Counted from the first letter of the stretch, positions 16,429 to 26,505 are shown. The stretch: 64,000 nt of DNA from an uncultured Lachnospiraceae bacterium (GCA_947626415.1 CANQSA010000001.1:186001-250000), one strand, 5' to 3'. Notes: a model not told the origin generated them from the letters alone. Program-made: numbers and translations.

Positions 16429-19236
16429 TCAGCAGACTACACCGGTCGAATCATATGCACTGGTATAGGTTTTCCCGTTTGCGCTGATGCAGCGCACCGT
16501 ATATCTGTATTTTCCTTTCGCCGGCGCTTTTTTCCAGGTATAACTGGTGGAAGCGGTATCCGCTATTTTAACCCAGCCGCGGCTTGTCTTGTAAAAAACT
16601 CTGTATTTTACTGCTCCGGCCACCCGATTCCATTTCAGTGTTACCTTGTTCTTGGATTTAACTGCGCGGCTGATCTTGGGCGCGGCAATATAAGTAACGC
16701 CTTTTCCCTGTTTATCATAGGCTTCCGCGCAATTTTTGCCGTCTTTGGTGATACTGCGTACCGTAAACGTATACTTCTTGCCGCTTACCGCTTTTTTCCA
16801 AGTATAGCTGGCGGAAGCAGTCTCTGCAATCTTAACCCAGCCGCCGGCTGATTTATAATAGACTCGGTATTTCGCGGCGCCCGATACTTTTCCCCACTGG
16901 ATCGTCACGCCTGCAGCAGAATTTGCAGCACTTTTTATTTTCGGCGCAGCGATATAGGTGATTTTTTTCCCTGCAGTATCATAAGCGCTGGTATAGCTTT
17001 TTCCGTCCCCGCTGAGACATCTTACGGTAAAGGTATATTTCGTGCCGCTTTTGGCATTCTTCCAGGTATAGCCTGTCAAACTGGTATCCGTTATTTTGAT
17101 CCATTTCTTTCCTGTTTTATAAAAGACACGGTACCTCTCCGCTCCCGCTGACGGCTTCCAACTGATTCGGATTCCGTCCGCTTCAGCAGAAACTCCCGTA
17201 AGGATCGGTGTGGATTGAGAAACGGTATTTTTATTTAAGGTAATGCTGCCGGCACTGATATTGCTGATTCCCGGGCCATACAGTTCATTACCTGTAATAT
17301 TGCCGGATGCCTTCTCAGAATCTCCATCCAATATCCGGATTCCTTTTTTCCCGCTTGCGCGGACTGTATTGGAATCCACCTGAAACGTGGATGCGTTCAG
17401 ACAGATCCCGTTAGCAGCCGAATCACACACTGTATTATTTGAGATTGCAACAACCGATTGGATCACGCTGATCCCATGCGCGCCGGAATCCGTAATTTCA
17501 TTTTTCAGGATTTTGGCGTTAGAATTTTCGCAAATACAAAATCCGCTGCCGGTCGATCCGGAGATGTGATTTTCGGACATAACCGCCTCGGTATCTGCCA
17601 GATAAAATCCATGCTTACCCGATCGGATAATCTCATTGGCCGAGCAGTTCGTATCTATACAATCCGAGAGTGAAATGCCGGTCCGTTTTACATCCGATAT
17701 CTGATTTCCCTCCGCTGTTACTTCTGACAGGCTGGCGCAGATACCGTTGCAGGCGGCATTTATGATCTGATTATCTTTGAGAACCGCCGAAGATAATTCT
17801 ATATTAATCCCGTTGCTTTCGGCATCGGAAATATGATTTTCGGCAAATACCGCAATATTGCTGTTTACGATCCGAACCCCGTTAATCCCCGGATTTTGTA
17901 TGATGTTTTTGGTCATGGTAATATCGTCGCAGCTGCTTATGCGGATCGCGTTATCCGCAGTATCCGAAATGGTATTTTCCATAATAACGCCGGAAGTACC
18001 GGCCAGATAGAGCCCTACGCCGGAAGCATTTATGATCGTGTTGCCCTTTGCGAAAAGGCAGCCGCCGCTTATCTGAACCGCATTCCATCCGTCCGGTCTG
18101 AACGAACGCAGATCCATAATATTGTCTTCCAGATTGATTACATTATCGCCGATGCCGTATAAAACCCGTTTCCCTGCTCCATAGATTTCATTATTTCGAA
18201 TGATCAGATTCGAGTTCGATACATAAAAAACATCCTGCTGAAAAATATCCGAAACAGAATCGAATCCATAAGTAATCGTATTATTGGTCACAGCGCCAAC
18301 GGCTCCGCCGCTGGCCCGCAGAAAGGCCCGCGCGTTCAACGCGGTATTCCCGCTGATGATCGCATCCGTCATATACGGCAGATCGATGCAGCAGGAACCC
18401 ATATTTTCAAAATGATTGTTCAGGATCTGGATCGAATTGCTGGAACACTGCCCATGATGGCTTCCCACACCGCTGAGACAATTATAAAAGCTGCAGTTCT
18501 GTACCGTTATATTCTGACAGGCTGTTCCGTCCAGCGGCATCGCCATCGCTGCGGTATCCGCACGGGCATAATCCAGCTGAAGCGCCTCTGAGCGGATGGA
18601 TGCCTTATTCGTGCCGGCTGTGCTGCTGTTCAGATAATCATAGTTCACTTCCGAACTATAAACAAAATCCTGAAAGATCACATTTTGTACCGTTGCGTTG
18701 CAGACTGCGACCAATTCAATAAAATGATTGCCGCAGCAGCGTTTTATCGTCATGTCTTCCAGACGAATATTATTTCCATGCCATAACGCGATCAGATCGG
18801 TAGCCGGTGAACCTTCCTCCGCGCTGCCGTCCCATACACCTCCGCTTATCGTCACATTTTTTATCTGATCATATCCCGGAATCGTACTGTTCTTATAAGC
18901 ACTGTACAGCATAAATTTGGAAGTGTCTCTGCGGACAATGACCGCATCCGGATCCAGGATCAGTTTGGTATTGGAATAGATTCTGAGCGGCTTACTGATA
19001 TAATAGGTGCCGGCAGATATATGCACGGTAAGCGGGGCTTCGTCTGAAGCCCGGCTCCCTGTATTGAGCGCGGACTGCAGTGCGTCTGTATCATCCGCTT
19101 TATCCGTACCATCTGCTCCGTACTGATCTGCTTCTGCCGTAATGCCGGAATTCGCTGCGGCATAAACCGGAAACGCGGCAAACCAACTCAAACTCATTAA
19201 AAGGAAACCAAACAGGATTTCTTTTAATTTTCTCAT
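16429..19236 (-). CDS. Secreted right-handed beta-helix protein with three FN3 repeats
   Basis: A 935-residue exported protein. The signal peptide is MRKLKEILFGFLLMSLSWFA ending VYAAA. Residues about 30-640 form a pectate-lyase-like parallel beta-helix: an opening substrate-domain-like segment (ADDTDALQSALNTG), then coils of the form ISGNTAL, MENTISDTADNAIRI, LKDNQIINAACNGI. Three fibronectin type III repeats follow, each with YRVFYK, a Trp, SYTWKKA and KYTFTVR. There is no sortase motif, choline-binding repeat or S-layer domain, so it is probably released or held non-covalently. Such helices bind or cut polysaccharides, but no catalytic residues can be assigned. GGAGG precedes the ATG; terminator at 16311-16371. 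Confidence 0.88.
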   Translation of the reverse strand: MRKLKEILFGFLLMSLSWFAAFPVYAAANSGITAEADQYGADGTDKADDTDALQSALNTGSRASDEAPLTVHISAGTYYISKPLRIYSNTKLILDPDAVIVRRDTSKFMLYSAYKNSTIPGYDQIKNVTISGGVWDGSAEEGSPATDLIALWHGNNIRLEDMTIKRCCGNHFIELVAVCNATVQNVIFQDFVYSSEVNYDYLNSSTAGTNKASIRSEALQLDYARADTAAMAMPLDGTACQNITVQNCSFYNCLSGVGSHHGQCSSNSIQILNNHFENMGSCCIDLPYMTDAIISGNTALNARAFLRASGGAVGAVTNNTITYGFDSVSDIFQQDVFYVSNSNLIIRNNEIYGAGKRVLYGIGDNVINLEDNIMDLRSFRPDGWNAVQISGGCLFAKGNTIINASGVGLYLAGTSGVIMENTISDTADNAIRISSCDDITMTKNIIQNPGINGVRIVNSNIAVFAENHISDAESNGINIELSSAVLKDNQIINAACNGICASLSEVTAEGNQISDVKRTGISLSDCIDTNCSANEIIRSGKHGFYLADTEAVMSENHISGSTGSGFCICENSNAKILKNEITDSGAHGISVIQSVVAISNNTVCDSAANGICLNASTFQVDSNTVRASGKKGIRILDGDSEKASGNITGNELYGPGISNISAGSITLNKNTVSQSTPILTGVSAEADGIRISWKPSAGAERYRVFYKTGKKWIKITDTSLTGYTWKNAKSGTKYTFTVRCLSGDGKSYTSAYDTAGKKITYIAAPKIKSAANSAAGVTIQWGKVSGAAKYRVYYKSAGGWVKIAETASASYTWKKAVSGKKYTFTVRSITKDGKNCAEAYDKQGKGVTYIAAPKISRAVKSKNKVTLKWNRVAGAVKYRVFYKTSRGWVKIADTASTSYTWKKAPAKGKYRYTVRCISANGKTYTSAYDSTGVVC

Positions 19237-19302
19237 AACTCTATTCCTCCTTCATCCCTTCTTACCGGATCGGGCTCTCTGCCCTGCCGCATCTCTGAAC
19301 AG

Positions 19303-20187
19303 TCAAATATGCAGTCCGATCTCAGGTTCATAAAAATATGCATGGTCGGCCAGAAATTCCTCTTCCCTCACTGCGACCTGATTGGCTTCTTTTACAATCT
19401 CATGAAAAGATTCCGAATCCATTCCTTCTTTTTCCGGAACCAGGATCACCTCATGGACGGAACTTGGCAATACATAAAAGGCTTTTTGTATCCGTTCTCC
19501 AAAGTGTTTTAAAACCTGCGGATACAAAATCGCCGCTGCTCCGTAACACTGCTGTCTGTTAGTCAGAATATAAAAGGAAGGCTCCGCCGTCTCCGGTCCG
19601 ACAAGGAGTCCTGCCTGTCTCATATAGTGTTCTATTTCAAACAATTCCACCTTACAGAGCTTCGGTGTATTCCGATATGCGTCATCCCACAGACGATCTA
19701 CATCTACGCTCCACTGCTGCAGGTGTTCCCATCGTATCAGGATCGTTCCGCTTCCCTGCGCATTCTCCTCTGTCAGGTAACAAAACAGGATCGCGAGATC
19801 CAGAAACGGAAGATACGGAACTTGCTCCAATAATTCCCGATTCTTCTCCCGGTTGACCAGCCGGTATATGATGCGCTCCTGCACATGTGTGTAATCCAGA
19901 AACTTCTCCGGATCAAAACCGGATCTGCCCTGACAATCCTGGTAGATACGGCATATGTCAGCCGCCAGCTCTTCCAGGCTTTTGCCTTTTTTATAATCCC
20001 GGTACAGATCCTCCAAATAAACCGCGGGAGTTTCCCGCAGGTTCTCCTTCGTAAGTATCAGCACATCCCCGATAACGCCGTTATTACGGGCAAACGATTC
20101 CGTTTTCACACGGATATCGGGCTGCTGCTCCCGAAGGAGCCCTTCAACAGCCTTACAAATCTGTTCTTTAAATATACAATATGTCAT
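19303..20187 (-). CDS. DUF5688 family protein
   Basis: A 294-residue soluble protein of the uncharacterised DUF5688 family, which I associate with Lachnospiraceae. It opens MTYCIFKEQICKAVEGLL and carries the family's NNGVIGDVLIL and TPAVYLEDLYRDYKKG segments near the N-terminus; the C-terminal half includes SSVHEVILVPEKEGMDSE. No signal peptide, membrane segment or known catalytic motif is visible. The start is set by GGAAAGG upstream; the frame is open 19 codons further. It has a promoter of its own (20272-20300), 66 bp ahead of the beta-helix gene on the same strand, so readthrough into that gene is possible. Confidence 0.8.
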   Translation of the reverse strand: MTYCIFKEQICKAVEGLLREQQPDIRVKTESFARNNGVIGDVLILTKENLRETPAVYLEDLYRDYKKGKSLEELAADICRIYQDCQGRSGFDPEKFLDYTHVQERIIYRLVNREKNRELLEQVPYLPFLDLAILFCYLTEENAQGSGTILIRWEHLQQWSVDVDRLWDDAYRNTPKLCKVELFEIEHYMRQAGLLVGPETAEPSFYILTNRQQCYGAAAILYPQVLKHFGERIQKAFYVLPSSVHEVILVPEKEGMDSESFHEIVKEANQVAVREEEFLADHAYFYEPEIGLHI

Positions 20188-20271
20188 CCTACCAATCCTT
20201 TCCGAAAAATAATACCAACCTCGGCTGCGCAGCGCTTGGTTCAATTACATATCGTATGAGATATTAGACAT

Positions 20272-20300
20272 ATTATATATCATTATTTTTCAAATTGCAA
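20272..20300 (-). promoter_or_regulatory. Promoter of the DUF5688 gene
   Basis: Minus strand TTGCAA, 17-nt spacer, perfect TATAAT. Confidence 0.7.
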
Positions 20301-20349
20301 CACTTTATTTTGTGTGCTATCACATATTGCCTTTCTATTTTGTCAAGAT

Positions 20350-22146
20350 CTATTCACCGTTTGCAGCTTTCTTATAATAGATTACAACTAACTCCGGATT
20401 TTCAGAAATTTGCTGATAGCCGTTTTTAATCAGCGCATCTTCCCTCCGATCCAGCAGATTCCGAAATTCATCGTATCGGAGATCAAAGACATAGGCTTCC
20501 ACATTCTGTGCGTTGCCTTCCGTCATTCGGTAAATGACATCCCTGTGGGACAGATATGACAGCAGATAAGTCGTGGATTCCACGGATGCGTCTGCCGGGA
20601 TCCGATCCAGATTTTCTTTGATCGTATCCAGCGTTTCCCGCTCATTCGCATAGACTTCCCCATAATACAGCTTCTGCGAGATTACCGCGGTAAATAACAT
20701 CAGGGATACAAGCCCCATGGAAATCAGGATTTTTTTCTGTTCCGTCCGCGGTCTGGGCTGCAGTTCCAAAACAGTAAGGAAAAAGAACAGCGCCGTCACT
20801 CCGTAAGTGTACTGATAAAAAATCGAGTGCTGATAGCCGTTATTAGACATCAGATTGATCACCAAAAAAGGAATCAGCAGCAGATACCGGCTGATTTTCT
20901 TTGTCCAAAATAGAATTCCCAAAAGAGGTGCCAACATATACAGCATAAATAAAATCTTTTCTTCCGTAAAACATTGTTCGATCAAATACGCCGGATTTTT
21001 TAGGATATTGGTGATCATAGAACCGATTCCGCCGCCGTTTAAAATAAAATTACTGTAACGGCCGATCATCGCCCCGTCTCCATACGTCTGCAGATAATAA
21101 AACACCGCAAAGAACCAGGCGATTGATGTGATCAGGGTAGCAAGCCCCGACTTCCACTTCTTTTTCCCGAATATCATATACAAAGCGACACAGGCCACAT
21201 AAATGGCCGCGTCCTCTTTTACGCCCAGTACCAGCACCGTCATCACCGCAAACAGAACGGTTTTCTCACTTTCCAGCGCATACAGCATCCACAAAAGTAA
21301 AGGCAGCAGCAGTTTATTCTCGTGAAAATCATAAAACAGGCCGCCCGTCGTCGCCGGATATAAAAGATAGACTATGCAAAGGCCGAAACAGATTCCGTTT
21401 GCCATTCCCTTTTGTTTTCCCAGCTTCCACAAGGGAATCACGCCGCTTCCGACCACCAGCACCTGTAAAATCAGGATCGTAATCTGCGACGGAAAAATCG
21501 CATAAACGGGAAGCAGCAAATAGAGACTGGGCGACACATGTACCGCGAAATGCGACAGCAGTCCTTCCCGCTCACAGGTCGTAAGCGGCAGACCGGTCTT
21601 TCGCATATAATAATACATCTGCGAAAAAATCCCGAAGTCAAAACACGGCGTACGCAGATCTAAATAGCGCAGTACAACGAGGCTTCCGACCAATCCCACC
21701 CATAAAAAGGCGCCGATCCCGCAAAACAGATAAAATCTTCTGCCATTCGTCCGGATCCGTTCCAGCCATGCCTGTTTTTTTGAGATCACCAGCAGCCAGA
21801 CCAGCAGCGTAACGCCTCCGAATCCCAACGCTACATTCAGATCCTGCGACTTCAGGCACGCCGTAAATCCGTACAGAACCACACAGACTGTAAAACAGGC
21901 TGTCGGAATCCATTTTCGTTTCAAAAAGCAGCCGATCGCAAAGATTACGGCTCCGTATAACAAAGAAAACAGGATCAGTTTTCCCGTCCCGATCTCCGCA
22001 ATCGCGGACAGGGTAAAAAAGCGGCTGTCTTCCCCGATCTGCATCAGCAGACTGGCAAGCAGCCATCCGGATGCCAACGCAAACACCGCCATTATGCCGG
22101 TTTCCTGTATCTGTTTTTCTTTCATCCGCATCCAGATCCGGTTCAT
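20350..22146 (-). CDS. DUF2079 polytopic membrane protein
   Basis: A 598-residue membrane protein with roughly a dozen hydrophobic segments. It carries the DUF2079 hallmark in the first large loop (CFDFGIFSQMYYYMRKTGLP, then LSHFAVHVSPSLYLLLPVY), which resembles GT-C type glycosyltransferases of the membrane, so a lipid-linked sugar transfer role is possible but unproven. The C-terminal soluble tail (LDRIPADASVESTTYLLSYL) is the usual globular end of the family. The start at MNRIWMRMK is favoured because GGAGGGG lies upstream; a start 6 codons earlier would lack a ribosome site. The next genes downstream are the DUF5688 and beta-helix genes. Confidence 0.8.
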   Translation of the reverse strand: MNRIWMRMKEKQIQETGIMAVFALASGWLLASLLMQIGEDSRFFTLSAIAEIGTGKLILFSLLYGAVIFAIGCFLKRKWIPTACFTVCVVLYGFTACLKSQDLNVALGFGGVTLLVWLLVISKKQAWLERIRTNGRRFYLFCGIGAFLWVGLVGSLVVLRYLDLRTPCFDFGIFSQMYYYMRKTGLPLTTCEREGLLSHFAVHVSPSLYLLLPVYAIFPSQITILILQVLVVGSGVIPLWKLGKQKGMANGICFGLCIVYLLYPATTGGLFYDFHENKLLLPLLLWMLYALESEKTVLFAVMTVLVLGVKEDAAIYVACVALYMIFGKKKWKSGLATLITSIAWFFAVFYYLQTYGDGAMIGRYSNFILNGGGIGSMITNILKNPAYLIEQCFTEEKILFMLYMLAPLLGILFWTKKISRYLLLIPFLVINLMSNNGYQHSIFYQYTYGVTALFFFLTVLELQPRPRTEQKKILISMGLVSLMLFTAVISQKLYYGEVYANERETLDTIKENLDRIPADASVESTTYLLSYLSHRDVIYRMTEGNAQNVEAYVFDLRYDEFRNLLDRREDALIKNGYQQISENPELVVIYYKKAANGE

Positions 22147-22236
22147 TTCCGTTTCCCCCTCCACACTGTTTCATCCGCGCTGTGATGGTTTCTCATAAAA
22201 CCCGTTTTCTCGCCCAAAACTGATTCCCCGCAAGAG

Positions 22237-22266
22237 AAAAAAGCTCCTGCCGAAACAGAAGCCTTT
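22237..22266 (-). terminator. Terminator of efp
   Basis: In the minus-strand RNA AAGGCTTCTG pairs with CAGGAGCTTT (two G-U), loop TTTCGG, then a T run (TTTTTTC). Confidence 0.75.
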
Positions 22267-22276
22267 TGATTCATCT

Positions 22277-22834
22277 TTATACTCTTGATAAGTATTCGCC
22301 GGTTCTGGTATCGATCTTGATCCGGTCTCCCTGATTCACAAACAGCGGTACATAAACCATTGCTCCTGTCTCAACTGTAGCGGGCTTTGTCGCTCCGGTT
22401 GCCGTATCGCCCTTAAAACCGGGCTCCGTATCGATGATCTCCAGCTCTACAAACATCGGCGGCTCGATCGCGAAAATATTGCCGTTATAGGAACAGATCT
22501 TAACCATCTCATTCTCTTTCACGAACTTCAGGGTATCGCCGATTGCTCCCTGATCCAGCGCGATCTGCTCGTAATTCTCTACGTTCATAAAATGGAACAG
22601 ATCTCCGTCGGAATACAGATACTGCATATCTACTCTGTCGATCCGTGCTGCCGGGAACTTCTCAGTCGGACGGAACGTCTTCTCAACTACGCCGCCGTTG
22701 ATGATGTTCTTTAACTTGGTTCTTACAAAGGCAGCGCCCTTGCCCGGCTTTACATGCTGAAACTCCAGTATCTGGTACACGTTTCCTTCGATCTCCAGTG
22801 TAAGTCCGTTTCTAAAATCTCCTGCTGATATCAT
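22277..22834 (-). CDS. efp: Elongation factor P
   Basis: Relieves ribosome stalling at polyproline. At 185 residues it has the full three-domain length: KOW-like domain I, two OB domains, and the C-terminal signature [17 protein letters not shown]. The tip of domain I carries a lysine at K32 ([15 protein letters not shown]), the site modified in many bacteria; no modification gene is visible nearby. AGGAGG precedes the ATG. It follows nrdR and yqeG on the same strand and ends at a terminator. Confidence 0.97.
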   Translation of the reverse strand: MISAGDFRNGLTLEIEGNVYQILEFQHVKPGKGAAFVRTKLKNIINGGVVEKTFRPTEKFPAARIDRVDMQYLYSDGDLFHFMNVENYEQIALDQGAIGDTLKFVKENEMVKICSYNGNIFAIEPPMFVELEIIDTEPGFKGDTATGATKPATVETGAMVYVPLFVNQGDRIKIDTRTGEYLSRV

Positions 22835-22903
22835 AAATAAACCTCCTGCGTTTTCTCTGCGTTCTTCACTAATATCCTATTCTATATGAAATGGCGGCAT
22901 TTT

Positions 22904-23428
22904 TCAACCACTTTTTTCCCTGACGTCCTCTTTTCTGCATTTTCTTTGATAAAAATACAATACGATCCGCTCCAGATACCGCTTGAAAACAATCTGGATC
23001 TCCTCTTTCGGATGGATCGGCTTTGTCAGAATACTCGGGATTCCCGCCCGATTGGCGCCGTATATATCCGTAAACAGCTGATCCCCGATAAACAGCGTAT
23101 TTTCCCGTCCGGTTCCCATGATCTCCATGGCGCGGATATAATTCTTCCGGGACGGTTTATGCGCGTCACAGACAAAATCCGACTGTACGCTCCGGGCAAA
23201 CGGTGCAACCCGCGGTTCCTGATTGTTGGAGATCAGGCAGGTAGAAAATCCCATATCGTGAAGCCGGGCAAACAGGGCCTGCGCTTCTTTTGTCGCAGGC
23301 GCTCCGTGCGGCACCAGCGTATTGTCAATATCGTAGATCAATCCCCGATACCCTTCCCGGTAATACCCGGCATAATCTATCCCGTATGCGCTGTCCGCGC
23401 ATCGGGTCGGATAAAAGCATCTGAACAT
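22904..23428 (-). CDS. yqeG: YqeG-type HAD phosphatase
   Basis: A 174-residue cytoplasmic HAD subfamily IIIA phosphatase. Motif I is YDIDNTLVPH (about 32-41), motif II is in CLISNNQ, and motif III/IV is ENTLFIGDQLFTDIYGANRAG. YqeG is broadly conserved in Firmicutes, often near ribosome-assembly genes; here it sits 9 bp after nrdR and 69 bp before efp. Substrate unknown for this protein. The C-terminus is basic (YQRKCRKEDVREKSG). Confidence 0.88.
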   Translation of the reverse strand: MFRCFYPTRCADSAYGIDYAGYYREGYRGLIYDIDNTLVPHGAPATKEAQALFARLHDMGFSTCLISNNQEPRVAPFARSVQSDFVCDAHKPSRKNYIRAMEIMGTGRENTLFIGDQLFTDIYGANRAGIPSILTKPIHPKEEIQIVFKRYLERIVLYFYQRKCRKEDVREKSG

Positions 23429-23437
23429 ACATCTCCT

Positions 23438-23890
23438 CTATTTGTTCAACAGTTTTTTTAATTCGTTCATAAACGTATTCACATCTTTAAACTCCCGGTA
23501 AACAGACGCGAACCGGACATAGGCCACCTGGTCCAGATCCATCAGCCGATCCATGACCAGCTCTCCGATCTTGGAACTGGGGATCTCCTTTTCCCCCATA
23601 TTATAAAGAATATTTTCGATCTCTTCCGCAAATTCCTGGATCTTCTCCATGGAAACCGGGCGCTTATGACAAGACCGCACCAGACCGTCTATCAGTTTGT
23701 TCCGCTTAAAGGGCTCCCTGGTCTGATCTTTCTTAATGACGATCAGCGGAGTGGTCTCTACAGTCTCATAAGTGGTAAACCGTTTCCCACAGCTGTCACA
23801 CTGCCGTCTGCGCCGAATCGACGCATTGTCGTCCGCCGGACGGGAATCGATCACTCTTGTATTTTCAACGCTGCAATACGGACACTTCAT
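23438..23890 (-). CDS. nrdR: Transcriptional repressor NrdR
   Basis: Represses ribonucleotide reductase genes when dATP is high. The 150-residue length is typical. It opens with a zinc ribbon (MKCPYC, then CDSCGKRFTTYE) followed by an ATP-cone domain (VIKKDQTREPFKRNKLIDGL). The ribosome site is AGGAGGT. It is first in the nrdR-yqeG-efp cluster, transcribed from a consensus promoter at 23920-23948 and divergent from typA. No nrd gene lies in this window. Confidence 0.96.
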   Translation of the reverse strand: MKCPYCSVENTRVIDSRPADDNASIRRRRQCDSCGKRFTTYETVETTPLIVIKKDQTREPFKRNKLIDGLVRSCHKRPVSMEKIQEFAEEIENILYNMGEKEIPSSKIGELVMDRLMDLDQVAYVRFASVYREFKDVNTFMNELKKLLNK

Positions 23891-23919
23891 AGGTACCTCC
23901 TGTAACTTCTTTTTTATTT

Positions 23920-23948
23920 AGTATATTATTTTTTACCGGACAGGTCAA
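23920..23948 (-). promoter_or_regulatory. Promoter of nrdR
   Basis: Minus strand TTGACC, 17-nt spacer, TATACT, 30 nt before the start codon. Confidence 0.75.
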
Positions 23949-23961
23949 GGAAATTTTACCC

Positions 23962-23989
23962 TTGTATTTTAGAAGAATTGTGCTATAGT
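23962..23989 (+). promoter_or_regulatory. Promoter of typA
   Basis: TTGTAT, 16-nt spacer, TATAGT with a TG extension one base upstream of the -10 element. Confidence 0.65.
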
Positions 23990-24036
23990 AAGAAATTGTG
24001 ATTACAGATTGAATTGAATTAAGGAAGGTTACACCC

Positions 24037-25863
24037 ATGAAAATGAAACGAGACGATATCCGCAATGTGGCGATTATCGCCCATGTGGATCACGGTAAAA
24101 CCACATTGGTAGACGAGCTGTTAAAACAGAGCGGCACATTCCGGGAAAATCAGGCTGTCGCAGAACGTGTGATGGATTCCAACGATCTGGAGCGGGAACG
24201 CGGGATCACCATTCTGTCAAAAAACACAGCCATTACTTATAAAAATACCAAGATCAATATTATCGACACACCGGGCCATGCCGATTTCGGCGGCGAAGTA
24301 GAACGGGTTTTGAAAATGGTAAACGGCGTGATCCTGGTCGTAGACGCTTTTGAAGGCCCGATGCCGCAGACCAAATTCGTGCTGCGCAAAGCGCTGGATC
24401 TGGATCTGCCGGTCGTTGTCTGCATCAATAAGATCGACCGGCCGGAAGCACAGCCGGAACGGGTCATCGATGAAGTCCTGGATCTGCTGCTGGAACTGGA
24501 CGCCAGCGAAGAACAGCTGGACTGCCCGTTTGTCTTTGCTTCTGCCAAAGGCGGATACGCGACTCTGGATCTCACCAGACGTCCGGTAAATATGATCCCC
24601 ATGTTTGACACGATCTTAGAACACATTCCGGCGCCGGAAGGGGATCCGGAAGCAGGCACGCAGGTTTTGATCAGCACCATTGATTATAATGAATATGTGG
24701 GACGGATCGGCGTCGGCAAGGTAGACAACGGCGTGATCCGGGTCAACCAGGATGTCGTTTTAGTCAACGCCCACGATCCTTCTTATACCAAAAAGGTCAA
24801 GATCAGTAAGTTATATGAATTTGACGGATTAAATAAAGTAGATGTGCAGGAAGCCTCGATCGGTTCCATTGTGGCGATCTCCGGTATTCCCGATATTAAG
24901 ATCGGCGATACCATCTGCTCGCCCGAAGCGCCCCAGGCAATCCCGTTCCAGAAGATCTCCGAGCCGACGATTGCCATGAATTTCATGGTAAACGACAGCC
25001 CGCTGGCCGGACAGGAAGGCAAATTTGTTACCTCCCGTCATATCCGGGAGCGGCTGATGCGGGAATTGAATACTGACGTTTCCCTGCGTGTGGAGGACAC
25101 GGATTCTCCGGACTGCTTCAAGGTATCCGGACGGGGAGAACTGCATCTGTCCGTCCTGATTGAAAATATGCGGCGGGAAGGCTATGAATTTGCGGTCAGC
25201 AAAGCGGAAGTCCTTTACAAAAAGGATGAAAACGGCGCTCTGCTGGAGCCGATGGAACTGGCTTATGTAGACGTGCCGGAGGAATTTGCGGGTACCGTGA
25301 TCGAAAAGCTAAGTACCAGAAAAGGAGAACTTCAGAATATGGGAACCGCAAACGGCGGCTATCAGCGGCTGGAATTTTCCATCCCGTCCCGCGGGCTGAT
25401 CGGTTACCGGGGCGAGTTTATGACAGATACCAAAGGAAACGGGATCCTGAATACGATCTTTGACGGCTACGGCCCTTACAAAGGCGATATCCAGTACCGC
25501 GGACAGGGTTCCCTGATCGCATTTGAAGCAGGCGAATCCATCACCTACGGTCTGTTCAACGCGCAGATGCGCGGCACGCTGTTTATCGGCCCCGGCGAGC
25601 GCGTCTACTCCGGTATGGTCATCGGGCAGAACGGAAAAGACGAAGATATCGAATTAAATGTATGCAAGAAAAAACAGCTGACGAATACCCGAGCGGCCGG
25701 TTCTGACGAAGCGCTGAAGCTGACGCCGCCCAAAATCCTCAGTCTGGAGCAGTGCCTGGAATTTATCGATACAGACGAGCTTCTGGAGATCACCCCCAGT
25801 CATCTGCGGATCCGTAAGAAGATTCTGGATCCCACGCTCCGGAAACGGGCAAACAGAAACTGA
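24037..25863 (+). CDS. typA: Ribosome-associated GTPase TypA/BipA
   Basis: A translational GTPase acting on the 50S subunit, needed under stress and cold in other bacteria. The 608-residue length is standard. GTPase motifs are clear: AHVDHGKTTLVDEL, RERGITI, DTPGHADFGGEV, NKIDRPEAQP. EF-G-like domains II, III and V follow, with the TypA-specific C-terminal domain (IEDIELNVCKKKQLTNTR-like region near 540-560). AAGGAAGG precedes the ATG. Its stop codon directly abuts the stop codon of the convergent yigZ with no spacer, so no separate terminator can be seen. Confidence 0.97.
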   Translation: MKMKRDDIRNVAIIAHVDHGKTTLVDELLKQSGTFRENQAVAERVMDSNDLERERGITILSKNTAITYKNTKINIIDTPGHADFGGEVERVLKMVNGVILVVDAFEGPMPQTKFVLRKALDLDLPVVVCINKIDRPEAQPERVIDEVLDLLLELDASEEQLDCPFVFASAKGGYATLDLTRRPVNMIPMFDTILEHIPAPEGDPEAGTQVLISTIDYNEYVGRIGVGKVDNGVIRVNQDVVLVNAHDPSYTKKVKISKLYEFDGLNKVDVQEASIGSIVAISGIPDIKIGDTICSPEAPQAIPFQKISEPTIAMNFMVNDSPLAGQEGKFVTSRHIRERLMRELNTDVSLRVEDTDSPDCFKVSGRGELHLSVLIENMRREGYEFAVSKAEVLYKKDENGALLEPMELAYVDVPEEFAGTVIEKLSTRKGELQNMGTANGGYQRLEFSIPSRGLIGYRGEFMTDTKGNGILNTIFDGYGPYKGDIQYRGQGSLIAFEAGESITYGLFNAQMRGTLFIGPGERVYSGMVIGQNGKDEDIELNVCKKKQLTNTRAAGSDEALKLTPPKILSLEQCLEFIDTDELLEITPSHLRIRKKILDPTLRKRANRN

Positions 25864-26505
25864 TCACGGATTTAAAATAACGGTTCCGTCCAGGATCCCG
25901 TAGGTTTCTTCCCCCAGGATCCTGATCTCTGCCCTGCCGCCGGTTGCTTCCGTTACCTTGGAAAGAAACGTCTGCTCCCGGTCCGGCGGGGCAAGCACTT
26001 CCGTCTCCACAATATCCGTATAGCGGGTCTCCAGTTCCCAGACCTCTGTCTGCTTCTCAATATACTGGAGTCTGCCGATCCCCGTATAATCTGTCCGGAT
26101 CAGAATGCGGCTTGCGCGGCTGCATTCCAGAACCTGACCGGCATCCAGCCCTGCTTTCGCGGCTGCCTGATACGCCCGGACCAGTCCGCCCGTACCCAGA
26201 AGAACGCCGCCAAAATATCTGGTTACCACAACCACGCAGTTATGAATCTCCTCTCCCAGCAGAACATCCAGCATCGGGCGTCCCGCCGTACCGGCAGGTT
26301 CCCCGTCGTCGCTGCACCGGGCAATCTGATTTCGCTCTCCGATCACATAGGCAAAACAGTTATGTCTGGCGTCCCACCTTTGTTTTCTGACCGCCTCGAT
26401 AAACGCCAGCGCAGCCTCTTCTGATTCTACTCTTGCGGTCTGACCGATAAATCGGGACTTTTTTTCTATGATCTCTCCGATTCCGCTTTTATACAATAGT
26501 TTCAT
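25864..26505 (-). CDS. yigZ: YigZ/IMPACT family protein
   Basis: A 213-residue member of the UPF0029/IMPACT family, probably linked to translation or RNA, exact role unknown. Family marks: IEKKSRFIGQ near the N-terminus, the block SDDGEPAGTAGRPML, then VVVTRYFGGVLLGTGGLVRAYQ, and a C-terminal DUF1949-like domain. Start MKLLYKSG is chosen for the GGAG 6 nt upstream. Convergent with typA, stop against stop. Confidence 0.92.
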   Translation of the reverse strand: MKLLYKSGIGEIIEKKSRFIGQTARVESEEAALAFIEAVRKQRWDARHNCFAYVIGERNQIARCSDDGEPAGTAGRPMLDVLLGEEIHNCVVVVTRYFGGVLLGTGGLVRAYQAAAKAGLDAGQVLECSRASRILIRTDYTGIGRLQYIEKQTEVWELETRYTDIVETEVLAPPDREQTFLSKVTEATGGRAEIRILGEETYGILDGTVILNP

